Counted from the first letter of the stretch, positions 20,336-29,625 are shown. The stretch: 64,000 nt of DNA from Paracoccus salsus (GCF_021556615.1 NZ_JAKGGD010000005.1:186001-250000), one strand, 5' to 3'. Notes: generated by a model not told the origin, from the sequence alone. Translations and numbers: made by a program.

Positions 20336-21142
20336 ATGGACAAGATTCACATGAGCCTGATCGCGGCCGGAGTCGCTTTCTACGCGATGTTCGCCGCCTT
20401 TCCGGGGCTTGCGGCGATCATCGCCCTGTGGAGCCTGTGGTTCGATCCGAACGTGATCATGGCATATGTCGATGTGGCGCATGACTTCCTGCCCAGTGGC
20501 GCCGCCCAGATATTCGATTCTCAGGTCGAGTCCCTGACCTCCAGCGGCCGGACCTCGATCGGCTGGACGTCCTTCATCTCGTTCATGATTGCGACGATCG
20601 CGGCGCGGGCCGGGGTGGGCGCGCTGGTCCGCGGCCTGAACGCGGCCTATGGCGTGCGCGCGCATTCGACGATCTTCGGCTTCGTTCTGGCCTATGCACT
20701 GACCCTGGCCATCGTCGGCATCTCACTGGCCGCGCTGGCAACCATCGTCATCGTGCCGGTGGTGCTGAATTTCATGGTCATCGCGCCGGTTCGCGTCTGG
20801 CTGGTCGCGGCGCTGCCCTGGGCGGCCATGTTCGCCCTGGTAATCATCGGAATCGGTATTCTTTATCGCTATGGTCCGAACGTGAAGTCACCGCGGACAC
20901 CGATCTTCACCTGGGGCTCGTTCTTCGCCGCGATGCTGTGGGCGGCGGCGTCCGTCGCATTCTCGGCGTATCTCGGCAGTTTCAACAGCTACAATCGCAT
21001 CTACGGTTCGATCGGCACGGTGGTCGCATTGCTGATGTGGTTCTATCTTGCGGGGTTTTCCGTGATGATGGGGGCGCTCATCAATGTGGAGATGGCGCGG
21101 CGCAGACGTCTGCGCGCCGCGCGCGAGGCGCGTCAGGCGTGA
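20336..21142 (+). CDS. YihY/BrkB family membrane protein
   Basis: 268 aa from the ATG at 20336, with about six membrane helices and family segments IAAGVAFYAMFAAFPGLAA and YGSIGTVVALLMWFYL. The function of the family is unsettled (the old name RNase BN is wrong). The open frame extends upstream and encodes LIRDIWSFWAAIFERMDK, which looks like the normal family N-terminus; a good AAGGGA site at 20273-20278 points to a CTG at 20285 as the real start. Convergent with phyR, 22 bp apart. Confidence 0.9.
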   Translation: MDKIHMSLIAAGVAFYAMFAAFPGLAAIIALWSLWFDPNVIMAYVDVAHDFLPSGAAQIFDSQVESLTSSGRTSIGWTSFISFMIATIAARAGVGALVRGLNAAYGVRAHSTIFGFVLAYALTLAIVGISLAALATIVIVPVVLNFMVIAPVRVWLVAALPWAAMFALVIIGIGILYRYGPNVKSPRTPIFTWGSFFAAMLWAAASVAFSAYLGSFNSYNRIYGSIGTVVALLMWFYLAGFSVMMGALINVEMARRRRLRAAREARQA

Positions 21143-21164
21143 AAGGCGCGGTGCCTGGCGCAGG

Positions 21165-21968
21165 TCAGGCTTCCATGCCTTCGGTCGAGGCAAAGAACAT
21201 CGCCTGCGACACCGCCGACCGGACCTGCTCTTCGCTGTAGGGCTTCGAGATCAGGAACGCCGGCTCGGGCCGCTCGCCGGTCAGCAGGCGTTCAGGGAAC
21301 GCGGTGATGAAGATCACCGGGATGTCGCCCAGATCCGCCAGCACTTCGTTGACGGCATCGATGCCCGAAGAGCCGTCGGCAAGCTGGATGTCGGCAAGGA
21401 TCAGATCCGGCCGGGCCTTGCCTGCAAGCTGCGTCGCCTGGTTGTGGGTGCGGGCGACACCGGTCACCTCGTGGCCCATCGCCTGCACGATGCCTTTCAG
21501 ATCCATGGCGATGATGATCTCGTCTTCGATGACCATCACGCTGCCCCTCACCGCCTTGCTCATCTCGTTCAGCGCGATCTGCACCAGCTCTTCCGCCTCG
21601 GGCTGGTCGATCTGCATGATCCGGGCGATCTGGTCGTAGCGCAGCTCCTCGATGGTGCGCAGAAGCAGCGCCTCGCGCGAGTTCGGCGTCAGGCTGCGCA
21701 AATGATCCTGCGCCCGCTGTTCGCGTGACGAAAGATCCGCCTCGTCGACCGGCTGGCCGGAGCTTTGCCAGATCGCGTGGAAGGCCCGGAAAAGTCCCAG
21801 ACGGGTCTGTTCCTCGCTCTCCAGAGCCGACCGATCCGACAGGATGGCCTCAAGCGTGGCCGCCGCATAATTGTCACCAGCGCGCTGACTGCCCGTCAGC
21901 GCACGCGCATAGCGGCGAAGAAAGGGAAGCTCGCGCCCGATGGATTGGGCCAGGTCAACAGACGCCAT
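21165..21968 (-). CDS. phyR: General stress response anti-anti-sigma regulator PhyR
   Basis: When phosphorylated, its sigma-like N-terminal domain binds NepR and frees the sigma factor EcfG. 267 aa: sigma-like domain (about 1-120, with YDQIARIMQIDQPEAEELVQ as the region-4-like helix pair) and a C-terminal receiver domain with the phospho-acceptor Asp in ILADIQLADG and the Lys in LISKPYS. The ATG at 21968 is chosen; upstream frame overlaps the promoter region. Divergent from nepR. Confidence 0.95.
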   Translation of the reverse strand: MASVDLAQSIGRELPFLRRYARALTGSQRAGDNYAAATLEAILSDRSALESEEQTRLGLFRAFHAIWQSSGQPVDEADLSSREQRAQDHLRSLTPNSREALLLRTIEELRYDQIARIMQIDQPEAEELVQIALNEMSKAVRGSVMVIEDEIIIAMDLKGIVQAMGHEVTGVARTHNQATQLAGKARPDLILADIQLADGSSGIDAVNEVLADLGDIPVIFITAFPERLLTGERPEPAFLISKPYSEEQVRSAVSQAMFFASTEGMEA

Positions 21969-22001
21969 GTTTTCGTATCCTTGGAAATTCGCAGTCAGAA
22001 C

Positions 22002-22027
22002 GGAACTTTCCTCGAGGCCTAATGGTT
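22002..22027 (+). promoter_or_regulatory. Candidate EcfG-type promoter for nepR-ecfG
   Basis: GGAAC (22002-22006), 17 bases, then GGTT (22024-22027). The known EcfG consensus is GGAAC-N16/17-CGTT, so one base of the -10 differs. It would autoregulate the stress operon and implies that the nepR start lies downstream, at 22067. Confidence 0.5.
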
Positions 22028-22066
22028 GCATCGCGTGCGCACAAGATTTCCGGGATTGACGAAAAC

Positions 22067-22213
22067 ATGACACCAGAACCAGAAGACAGCCGGCGAGAGG
22101 CGGTGGAAAAGCAGATCGACGAGAATCTGCGCCGTGTCTATGAGCAGGACACGACCGAACAGATCCCCGAGCGTTTTCTGGCTCTCCTGAAGAAACTGCG
22201 AGACCAGGACTGA
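22067..22213 (+). CDS. nepR: Anti-sigma factor NepR
   Basis: Small protein that sequesters EcfG until PhyR~P binds it. 48 aa from the ATG at 22067; the two conserved helices are visible in VEKQIDENLRRVYEQD and IPERFLALLKKLRDQD. An in-frame ATG at 22022 (63 aa) overlaps the candidate promoter and is less likely. It lies 36 bp ahead of ecfG. Confidence 0.88.
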   Translation: MTPEPEDSRREAVEKQIDENLRRVYEQDTTEQIPERFLALLKKLRDQD

Positions 22214-22249
22214 CATGGAATATTTGCGGGAAGGCGCTATGTTAACCAT

Positions 22250-22816
22250 ATGAGCGAATCCGAGACGATCGACCCACGCGATCAACTGGTTGACCACCTG
22301 CCCGCCCTCAGGGCCTTTGCGCTGTCTCTGACGCGCGAGGGTGCTTCAGCGGATGATCTGGTGCAGGACACCATCGTCAAGGCATGGACAAACATGGACA
22401 AGTTTCAGGCGGGCACCAATCTGCGGGCCTGGCTGTTCACGATCCTGCGCAACACCTTCTATTCAGCCCGCCGGAAGACCAAGCGCGAGGTCAGCGATAC
22501 CGACGGAATTCACGCCGCGCGCCAGGCCGCCCGGCCCGACCATGACGGCAAGCTCGCCATGCGCGATTTCCGTGTCGCCTTCCAGCAGTTGCCCGTCGAG
22601 CAGCGCGAGGCGCTTATCCTGGTCGGCGCCTCGGGTTTTTCCTACGAAGAAGCGGCAGAGATGACGGGCGTGGCCGTGGGCACCGTCAAGTCGCGCGCCA
22701 ACCGCGGACGTCGCAAGCTGGCCGAACTCTTGCAGATCGAGGGCGCGGACGAGTTGGACATGACCGATCAGGCCACGATGGCCGTGATGGCATCCAGCCA
22801 TACAATCGCACGCTAG
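22250..22816 (+). CDS. ecfG: ECF sigma factor EcfG
   Basis: Sigma factor of the alphaproteobacterial general stress response. 188 aa: region 2 (about 15-85, with DDLVQDTIVKAW and NLRAWLFTILRN) and region 4 (about 105-160, with QREALILVGASGFSYEEAAEMTG). The position next to nepR and phyR supports the EcfG group rather than another ECF class. Confidence 0.93.
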   Translation: MSESETIDPRDQLVDHLPALRAFALSLTREGASADDLVQDTIVKAWTNMDKFQAGTNLRAWLFTILRNTFYSARRKTKREVSDTDGIHAARQAARPDHDGKLAMRDFRVAFQQLPVEQREALILVGASGFSYEEAAEMTGVAVGTVKSRANRGRRKLAELLQIEGADELDMTDQATMAVMASSHTIAR

Positions 22817-22828
22817 GCGGGGCGCCGC

Positions 22829-24622
22829 GTGCTTCGACGACTGAATGAACGTCTTGAATTCACGCGGCGCCTCGGCTTCCGTCTTGGTGCCCTCTTGTCG
22901 GTTGCCATCCTGCCGATCGGGCTGATCTCGGTGGTCCAGAATCTGCATCTGTCGCGCGAGGCGCAGCGCAGCGCCGAGATGGCGCTTCTGGGGCGCACCG
23001 CCTCGGCGGCGGCCGGCGAAAGGGCACTTCTGATCAGCGCGCTGGGGTCGGCCGACGCCCTGGGGCCAGCGGTCCTGAACGCTCTGGCGAGTGGCGGCGA
23101 TTGCGGCGACCTGATGCGGAACTTCGTCGAGCGTAGCGCAACCTATGTGTATGCCGGATTTGTTCCGCTCAGCGGGCTCAGCACGTGCAATTCCGGCCCG
23201 GAACGGGATGCGGTGGTGGATCTGAGGGAATCGCCCGCGTATCAGAAATTCATGGCCGAACCCGGCACCCTGGTGACGCCGCTCAACCGTGGAGTCGTGA
23301 GCGGTCGTACCGTGGTGCTGGTCATGCATCCCTTGTATCAGGATCGCAAGCTGCTGGGCTATATCGGGGTCTCGTTGACGCAAGAGCTGCTGCGATCGAC
23401 CCATTCCCTCAATTTCGGCACGGAAGGCGCCCGGATCGTCACCTTCAACCACCGCGGCGAGATCCTGACCTCCGACAGGGCCGAGGAAGGCTCAGCCGAG
23501 GATATCCTGCCGGTCGACACACCGCTGTTGAGCCTTTTGTCGCGGAATGAAACGACGTTCCGCACCCATGCGAATACCGGCGAGATGCGGGTCTTCACGG
23601 TCGTTCCGGTGGTGCCGGGCCTGGTGTATGCGCTTGGCAGCTGGAGTCCGCAGATCGCCGGGATCGGCTTGATGCAGCTGTCGCGGTTCGGGGCGGTGCT
23701 GTTCCCGGTCGCGCTTTGGATCGTGTCGCTTGCCGTGGCCTATTTCGCCGTGTTCCGGCTGGTCCTGCGACATATCACCGTGCTGCGGGGCCAGATGCGG
23801 CGTTTCGCGATTGGCAAACGTGACGAGCCGCCCCCGGTTCTGACCGACGCCCCGACCGAGATCCTCGATGTCAGCCAGACGTTTCACAACATGGCCCGAA
23901 TCCTGATCCGCGACGAGGAAACGATGGAGGACGCGGTCACTGAAAAGACCGTCCTGCTCAAAGAGGTGCATCACCGCGTGAAGAACAATCTTCAGCTGAT
24001 CGCATCCATCATCAACATGCAAAGCCGGGTCATCTCGGACGAGGACGCCAAGCGGGTGCTTCGGTCAGTCCAGGACCGCGTGGCGGCGCTGGCGACGATC
24101 TATCGAAACCTCTATCAGGCCGAACATCTGGACGCGGTCGAGGCTGACCGGCTGATCGGGGACATCATCAACCAGATGGTCAGCGCCTCGGTCGGGCCGG
24201 GCAGCAACCTGAAGGTCGAAACGCAGATCCAGCCGATGACCCTGCTACCGGATCAGGCCGTGCCATTGTCGCTTCTGGCGACCGAGGCCTTCACGAACGC
24301 GCTGAAATATGCCGGTACCGCGTCGGGCGAAGACGGACCCTGGGTCCGCGTGAGCCTGACCGCCCCCGAGCCGAATTGGGGCCTTCTGGAAATCGTCAAC
24401 TCGACCGGCGCGCCCCAATGCGAAGGCGAAGGCACCGGCCTGGGCGGCCAGCTGATCGAGGCCTTCTCGACCCAACTCGAGGGCGAAACCAGCAGTCAGG
24501 TGGAAGACCACCGATTCACGCTGAGACTGCGCTTCCGGATCGAGAGGGCCGGCCCGATCCTCGCCAACGAGCAGCGGAAGGTGGTCCTGACCTCTGCCGC
24601 CCGCTCTGGCGCACAGCACTGA
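22829..24622 (+). CDS. Membrane sensor histidine kinase of the HisKA_2 type (PhyK-like)
   Basis: 597 aa, GTG start after GGCGGGG. Membrane helix at about 17-38, a periplasmic sensing region (about 40-280), second helix near 290-315, a HAMP-like linker, then the HisKA_2 box EVHHRVKNNLQL with the phospho-acceptor at His381 or His382, and an HATPase domain (TEAFTNALKYA, GTGLGGQL). Directly after ecfG, so it is probably the kinase that controls PhyR. Signal unknown. Confidence 0.88.
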   Translation: MLRRLNERLEFTRRLGFRLGALLSVAILPIGLISVVQNLHLSREAQRSAEMALLGRTASAAAGERALLISALGSADALGPAVLNALASGGDCGDLMRNFVERSATYVYAGFVPLSGLSTCNSGPERDAVVDLRESPAYQKFMAEPGTLVTPLNRGVVSGRTVVLVMHPLYQDRKLLGYIGVSLTQELLRSTHSLNFGTEGARIVTFNHRGEILTSDRAEEGSAEDILPVDTPLLSLLSRNETTFRTHANTGEMRVFTVVPVVPGLVYALGSWSPQIAGIGLMQLSRFGAVLFPVALWIVSLAVAYFAVFRLVLRHITVLRGQMRRFAIGKRDEPPPVLTDAPTEILDVSQTFHNMARILIRDEETMEDAVTEKTVLLKEVHHRVKNNLQLIASIINMQSRVISDEDAKRVLRSVQDRVAALATIYRNLYQAEHLDAVEADRLIGDIINQMVSASVGPGSNLKVETQIQPMTLLPDQAVPLSLLATEAFTNALKYAGTASGEDGPWVRVSLTAPEPNWGLLEIVNSTGAPQCEGEGTGLGGQLIEAFSTQLEGETSSQVEDHRFTLRLRFRIERAGPILANEQRKVVLTSAARSGAQH

Positions 24623-24687
24623 GCGTTCCGCATCTGCGTATCGCAGATGCCCCTTGCCGCCGCCCGCACGAGGTTTATCCTGTGCGG

Positions 24688-25368
24688 ATGACAGCGCGTG
24701 AAGCATACGATCTGAGCAACGGCGAAGGGCTGATGGCCTGCCCTCGTTGCGACGCCCTGCATGTCGAGGAAGAACTGACAAGCGGCGAGACCGCGCGCTG
24801 CGTGCGGTGCGACACGGTGCTGGCCAAACCGCGCAGCGGCGCTTTCGGCCAGCTGATCGCGCTATCGTTCACATCGATGGTGCTTCTTCTTGGGGCGGTG
24901 TTCTTTCCCTTTCTGGAAATCTCGCGCATGGGCTTCGGCAATGCGACCTCGCTCTTTGGCGTCGCGATGGCGTTCGCCGACGGCATCCTGCTGCCACTTG
25001 TGCTTGCGGTGATGGTGATGATCGTCGGATTGCCGGTGCTGCGCGCCTTTCTGCTGGTCTATACGCTGGTGCCGCTGGCCCAGGGTCGTGCGCCCCATCG
25101 GCACGCAGCGACCGCGTTTCGCTGGTCCGAGACGATGCGCCCATGGTCGATGGCCGAAATCTTCGTGATCGGCACCGCGGTCGCGCTGATCAAGGTCGCG
25201 GGTCTCGCCACCATCCATCTCGGCCCGGCCTTCTGGGCGTTCTGCGCGCTGATCCTGGTCAACGCGGCCTCGCGAGGCTTCATGTGCCAGACGACGATCT
25301 GGGATGCGATCGAGGATGCGGGTCTGCCCACCGACGGCCGCGAGATGGTCGAGGACCCCACGGCATGA
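24688..25368 (+). CDS. pqiA: PqiA-family membrane protein, first copy
   Basis: 226 aa: zinc-ribbon pairs CPRC (18-21) and CVRC (38-41), then four membrane helices. PqiA proteins form the inner-membrane part of an MCE-type lipid transport system spanning the envelope. ATGA overlap with the second pqiA-like gene; E. coli has both halves fused in one PqiA protein, here they are separate. Confidence 0.9.
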   Translation: MTAREAYDLSNGEGLMACPRCDALHVEEELTSGETARCVRCDTVLAKPRSGAFGQLIALSFTSMVLLLGAVFFPFLEISRMGFGNATSLFGVAMAFADGILLPLVLAVMVMIVGLPVLRAFLLVYTLVPLAQGRAPHRHAATAFRWSETMRPWSMAEIFVIGTAVALIKVAGLATIHLGPAFWAFCALILVNAASRGFMCQTTIWDAIEDAGLPTDGREMVEDPTA

Positions 25369-26021
25369 GCAAGGCGCAGCCGGACGCCCCCGTCATGACC
25401 GCCCATCGCGCCGGGCTGATCGGCTGCCGCAGCTGCGGCCGGGTCTGGCCCGAGCAGGAAACCACCTGCGCCCGATGCGGCTCTGCCTTGTCCCCGCCCG
25501 ACCGGCGCAGCCTTCAGATGGTCTGGGCGTGGCTGGCGGCCGGCGTGATCCTGTATATCCCGGCCAACCTCTTCCCGATGATGAGCACCCGCACCTTCGC
25601 CGGGCTGAAGGGAAATTCCGAGGCGACGATCTACGAAGGCGTCCTGCAATTGATCGATCACGGCAGCTATGACATCGCCGCGATCGTGTTTGTCGCCTCG
25701 ATCGTCGTGCCGGTCGCGAAATTCATCGCGATCTCGTGGCTGGCGCTTGTGGCCGGCAGGCCCGCCACGGTCGAGCAGGCGCATACGCGGCTGAAGATGT
25801 TCGAAGTGGTCGAATTCATCGGCCGCTGGTCGATGATCGACGTGTTCGTCGTCGCGATCCTTTCGGCGCTGGTGCAGCTTGGTTTCGTGGCATCGATTCA
25901 TCCCGGCCCGGCAGCGGCTTCGTTCGCCTTGTCGGTTGCTTTTACAATGCTTTCCGCGCAAAGCTTCGATCCGAGGCTGATTTGGCGCGGCTTGCCGCTG
26001 CGCAGCCGCACAAGCGATTAG
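25365..26021 (+). CDS. pqiA: PqiA-family membrane protein, second half
   Basis: 218 aa: zinc ribbon CRSC...CARC (21-38), four membrane helices and the family segments YIPANLFPMMST and MFEVVEFIGRWSMIDVFVVA. It corresponds to the C-terminal half of fused PqiA. It ends 21 bp ahead of pqiB. Confidence 0.9.
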   Translation: MSKAQPDAPVMTAHRAGLIGCRSCGRVWPEQETTCARCGSALSPPDRRSLQMVWAWLAAGVILYIPANLFPMMSTRTFAGLKGNSEATIYEGVLQLIDHGSYDIAAIVFVASIVVPVAKFIAISWLALVAGRPATVEQAHTRLKMFEVVEFIGRWSMIDVFVVAILSALVQLGFVASIHPGPAAASFALSVAFTMLSAQSFDPRLIWRGLPLRSRTSD

Positions 26022-26042
26022 ACGGCAGGAACCCCAGGCAGA

Positions 26043-28397
26043 ATGACAGACACGACACCGCCGATGAAGCCGGCAAGCCCGGTTCGCAAGAGGGCCGTCC
26101 GCGCAGCGCAAGCCGGGGTCAACGTGATCTGGCTGGTGCCGATCGTCGCCCTGATCGTGACCCTGGGTGTCGCCTGGAACGCCTATTCCGGGCGCGGTGC
26201 GCTGATCGAGGTCGAGTTTGCCGATGCCACCGGCGTGACACCAGGGGAAACCACGCTGCGTTTCCGCGAAATCACCGTCGGCCAGGTCGAGGCTGTCCAG
26301 TTCACCGAGGATCTTTCGAGGGTGGTGGTCCAGATCCGGGTCGATCCCGACATCGCGCCCTATATCGACGCCGCCGCGCAGTTCTGGATCGTGCGCCCGC
26401 AGGTGACGGCGCAGGGCGTCACGCGGCTTGACACGGTTCTGACGGGCTCGTTCATCGAGGGTTACTGGGATGCATTGCCCGACCCGGCGCAGACTCAGTT
26501 CGTGGGACTTGAACGCCCGCCACTGACGCGTGAGGACGCCGCGGGAACATGGGTCACGCTGGCGATGGAGAGCGCGGACGGCATCGGCGAGGGCGCGCCG
26601 ATCCTGTATCGCGGTGTTCCGGTGGGCCGGATGGAGAACTTGCGTCTGAAAGACGAGGGTGACGGCGTCATCGCGGACGCCTTCGTCGAGGCGCCGCATG
26701 ATGCGCGGCTGACGACGGCCACCGTGTTCTGGGACACGTCGGGATTCTCGCTGTCGCTGGGGACGCGGGGCATCTCGTTCGACGTGAATTCGCTTTCCTC
26801 GCTGCTGCAGGGCGGGGTGGCGTTCGACACCCTCGTCAGCGGTGGCCAGCCGGTCGAGGCGGGTCATCTCTTCAGCCTGCAACCGGACGAGGATACCGCT
26901 CGCAACAACCTGTTCGTCGCCGATCAATCCGGCCAGCTGAACCTGACCGTGCTGATCGACAACTCGGTGCGCGGGCTGGAAAAGGGCGCGGATGTGCAGT
27001 TCCAGGGGCTGAATGTCGGCCAGGTGACCGAGCTGTCCGTGCGCGTCGAGGACGATCGCGACGGTTTCGGCCCGGACGTCCTGCAGCAGGTCACGATCGC
27101 GATCTCGCCAAGCCGGCTTGGTCTTGCCCGGGACGCCAGGCCCCAGGATGCGCTGGAATTTCTGGATCAGGCCGTGCAGGACGGGCTGCGCGCACGCGTG
27201 GCCAGCGCCGGGTTCTTCGGCACTTCGCTGATCGTCGAAATGGTAGAGCTGCCCGGTGTGCCCGACGCGCAGATCCGGATGGACGCCAAGCCGTATCCGG
27301 TCATTCCCGCAGCGGAAAGCGACATTTCCGATTTCACGCAGACGGCCGAGGGCTTTCTCAGCCAGATCGGCAACCTGCCGATCGAAGAGGTTCTGAAATC
27401 CGCAACCGACATGCTGAACAGCGTGACCGCGCTGACCAGCTCGCAGGACACGCGCGCGATCCCCGAGAGCCTGCGCCGAACCATGGACGAGGCGCAGACC
27501 ACGCTGAACGATATCCGGGCGATGGTCGAGGAATTCCGCGACAGTGGCGCCGCCGAAAATGCCGGGACCGCGCTGGCTTCGGCGGGCGAAGTCGCCGAAA
27601 AGCTGAGCGAAGCCGCTGATCGCCTGCCCGAGATCATGGAGTCACTGAAGAAGGCTTCGACCTCGGTGCAGGATGTGGATTTTGCCTCGATCGGCGCGCA
27701 ACTTGACGCGACGCTGCAGGATGTGCGCGATGTGATCGGCACATCTCAGGCCGAGGCGCTGCCGGAACAGATCGGCGCGCTGGTCGAGACGCTGGACAGC
27801 GCGGCGGCCGGGGTCGGCGCGCTGGCCGGCGAGATCCGCGAATCCGGGGCAGGCCGCAGTCTGGGCAAGATGATCGACGAAGCCACCGCTGCCTTCGAGT
27901 CCGTCCAGGAGGCGGCGGTCGACGTTCCGGGCATGGTCGATGAGATCGACGCCGCGGCCGCCAAGGTCAACGAGGTCGACTTTGCTAGCATCGGCGCGCA
28001 GGCCGAAGGCATCCTGGCCGATCTGCGCGCGATGCTGGGAACCGAGGATGCCGCGCAGTTGCCGGGCAATCTTTCGACCACACTCGAGGCTGCGGCGGGA
28101 TTGCTGAACGATCTGCGCGACGGCAATGCAGCCACCAGCCTGAACAGCGCGCTGGATTCGGCCAGCGTCGCGGCCGACGAGGTGGCACGATCGGTGCGTG
28201 AATTGCCGCAGCTGATACAGCGGCTTCAGGCGACGGCGGGGCGCGCGGATGCGGTGCTTGCCGCCTATGGAAACCGGTCCTCTTTCAACACAGAGGCCAT
28301 CAACATGCTGCGCGAGCTTCGCCGGGCGACGGAAAGCTTCGGCTCGCTTGCGCGGATGATCGAACGGAACCCTCGTGCCTTCATACTGGGACGGTAA
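26043..28397 (+). CDS. pqiB: MCE-domain lipid transport protein PqiB
   Basis: 784 aa: one N-terminal membrane anchor (about 30-50) and three MCE/MlaD domains (about 55-140, 170-230 and 295-405), then about 370 residues predicted as helical. MCE proteins of this type form needle-like tunnels for lipids across the periplasm. The helical tail is much longer than in E. coli PqiB (about 546 aa) and holds an internal repeat: VDFASIGAQ recurs near residues 541 and 641, each followed by a similar 90-100 residue segment. It is followed one base later by pqiC. Confidence 0.92.
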   Translation: MTDTTPPMKPASPVRKRAVRAAQAGVNVIWLVPIVALIVTLGVAWNAYSGRGALIEVEFADATGVTPGETTLRFREITVGQVEAVQFTEDLSRVVVQIRVDPDIAPYIDAAAQFWIVRPQVTAQGVTRLDTVLTGSFIEGYWDALPDPAQTQFVGLERPPLTREDAAGTWVTLAMESADGIGEGAPILYRGVPVGRMENLRLKDEGDGVIADAFVEAPHDARLTTATVFWDTSGFSLSLGTRGISFDVNSLSSLLQGGVAFDTLVSGGQPVEAGHLFSLQPDEDTARNNLFVADQSGQLNLTVLIDNSVRGLEKGADVQFQGLNVGQVTELSVRVEDDRDGFGPDVLQQVTIAISPSRLGLARDARPQDALEFLDQAVQDGLRARVASAGFFGTSLIVEMVELPGVPDAQIRMDAKPYPVIPAAESDISDFTQTAEGFLSQIGNLPIEEVLKSATDMLNSVTALTSSQDTRAIPESLRRTMDEAQTTLNDIRAMVEEFRDSGAAENAGTALASAGEVAEKLSEAADRLPEIMESLKKASTSVQDVDFASIGAQLDATLQDVRDVIGTSQAEALPEQIGALVETLDSAAAGVGALAGEIRESGAGRSLGKMIDEATAAFESVQEAAVDVPGMVDEIDAAAAKVNEVDFASIGAQAEGILADLRAMLGTEDAAQLPGNLSTTLEAAAGLLNDLRDGNAATSLNSALDSASVAADEVARSVRELPQLIQRLQATAGRADAVLAAYGNRSSFNTEAINMLRELRRATESFGSLARMIERNPRAFILGR

Positions 28398-28398
28398 C

Positions 28399-29040
28399 AT
28401 GATGACGAAACCCGTGACTGCGACGCTGCTCGTTACCCTTCTGGCGCTGTCGGGTTGCTCCAACCCGGAAAAGACGGGCCGATTCCTGATCGATCCGCCC
28501 ATCCCTGCACAGCAGGTTCCAAACCGGCTGGGAACGGCCGAGCTGAAGGACGTGTCGTTGCCCGAATACGCATCGGATCAAGAGGTGATGTGGCAGACGG
28601 CCGATGGCGCGGTGCGCTCGACGCCCGACAATCTGTGGGCCGACAATCCGCAGCGCGCCTTCACGCAGATGCTTGCGCGGACGATTTCGGACATGTCCGG
28701 GGCCACCGTCATCAGTGAGCCCTGGCCGCTGGCCGAACCGCCGCAGCGGGTGCTGGAGGTGCGGGTGGAAAAGGCCCTGGCGCAGGCCAATGGCCTGTAC
28801 CGGCTGTCCGGGCGATATTTCGTCTCGCAGGAAAGCGGCGGTGGCACCAATCACGCGCGCAGCTTTGACATTTCCGTTCCCTTGGCTGGCAATCAGCAGC
28901 CTTCGGCGGTCGCGGCGGCACTGTCTCTGGCGATTACGCAGCTTGCCGGACAGATCGCGACGCTTTCGGGCCCCGGGCGCACCATCGCGACCAGCCAGGC
29001 GGCGTCAACCAGCCCCTTCGCGCTTGACGGAATGTTCTGA
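28399..29040 (+). CDS. pqiC: Outer-membrane lipoprotein PqiC
   Basis: 213 aa with a lipoprotein signal (LLALSGC, lipidated Cys near residue 20), then an ABC-type transport auxiliary domain (DUF330/PqiC). It likely docks the PqiB needle at the outer membrane. The ATG at 28399 lies one base after the pqiB stop; a second ATG follows directly. Confidence 0.9.
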   Translation: MMTKPVTATLLVTLLALSGCSNPEKTGRFLIDPPIPAQQVPNRLGTAELKDVSLPEYASDQEVMWQTADGAVRSTPDNLWADNPQRAFTQMLARTISDMSGATVISEPWPLAEPPQRVLEVRVEKALAQANGLYRLSGRYFVSQESGGGTNHARSFDISVPLAGNQQPSAVAAALSLAITQLAGQIATLSGPGRTIATSQAASTSPFALDGMF

Positions 29041-29090
29041 CGACGATCAGCGGGGTCTGTCTTGCCGCGAATGCGGATGGGCGAAAGAGT

Positions 29091-29120
29091 TTGGCGGATG
29101 GCCTGAGGGCCATCCGCCAA
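29091..29120. terminator. 13-bp perfect hairpin between pqiC and the convergent 155-aa gene
   Basis: Perfect 13-bp stem (29091-29103 with 29108-29120) with a TGAG loop. No long T-run on either strand, but stem length and position 50 bp past pqiC and 38 bp past the opposing stop fit a bidirectional terminator. Confidence 0.7.
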
Positions 29121-29157
29121 TCCACCCCTGAGCGGGGACTGAAAAGAAAGAAACTGG

Positions 29158-29625
29158 TTAAACTGACGTGCTCAGCGGGCGGTTCCGGTCGCGCCTCGGC
29201 GAGACCGGGTTCGGGACGTCCTGCGCGTCGCGGTCGCGATTCATCACAAGCGACATCACCGGCAGGACGAAGTGGTCGAAACACTTGCGGTCGGGATTGT
29301 ACGCGCCGGGCGTTCCGATCCCGCCGCAATCCTCGCAGTCGGGGATCGTGCCCCAGCAGTTGGGACAGGCACCCAGCGCGCAGGCCAGCATTTCGGCGTG
29401 ATCGACCAGAAGCTGATTTTCACGCTCCAGTCGTCGGAATGCGGACCAGGTGGGACGGTCGGCCCCGGGTAGAGGAGCCACCGGCTCCGACCGTCCCCGC
29501 GCCGCCTCCCCCAGGGTTTCAAGCGCGCGGCGGACCGGTTCATTCTCTACACCCCCCGGAGCCGCGCCCAGAAGCTGAAGGGCGGCGAACACATTGTTGA
29601 ACCTCGAACTCGACAACGCGGACAT
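29158..29625 (-). CDS. Uncharacterised protein with a cysteine-rich zinc-ribbon-like motif
   Basis: 155 aa, not recognised as a named family. The N-terminal half is helical (FNNVFAALQLLG; RRLERENQLLVDHAEMLACALG looks like a coiled coil). The centre has CPNCWGTIPDCEDCGGIGTP at about 86-105, four cysteines spaced like a zinc ribbon, followed by CFDHFVLPVM. The C-terminal 25 residues are Arg/Asp-rich and probably disordered. ATG 29625 is preferred over 29634 because AGAGAGG sits 9 bases ahead. Same strand and 163 bp downstream of the subtilisin gene. Confidence 0.6.
   Translation of the reverse strand: MSALSSSRFNNVFAALQLLGAAPGGVENEPVRRALETLGEAARGRSEPVAPLPGADRPTWSAFRRLERENQLLVDHAEMLACALGACPNCWGTIPDCEDCGGIGTPGAYNPDRKCFDHFVLPVMSLVMNRDRDAQDVPNPVSPRRDRNRPLSTSV

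Noticed and set aside
25059-26927. 622-aa open frame on the minus strand over the pqi genes
   Set aside because: Antisense of two PqiA proteins and PqiB, low-complexity His/Arg/Asp-rich composition, no start context.
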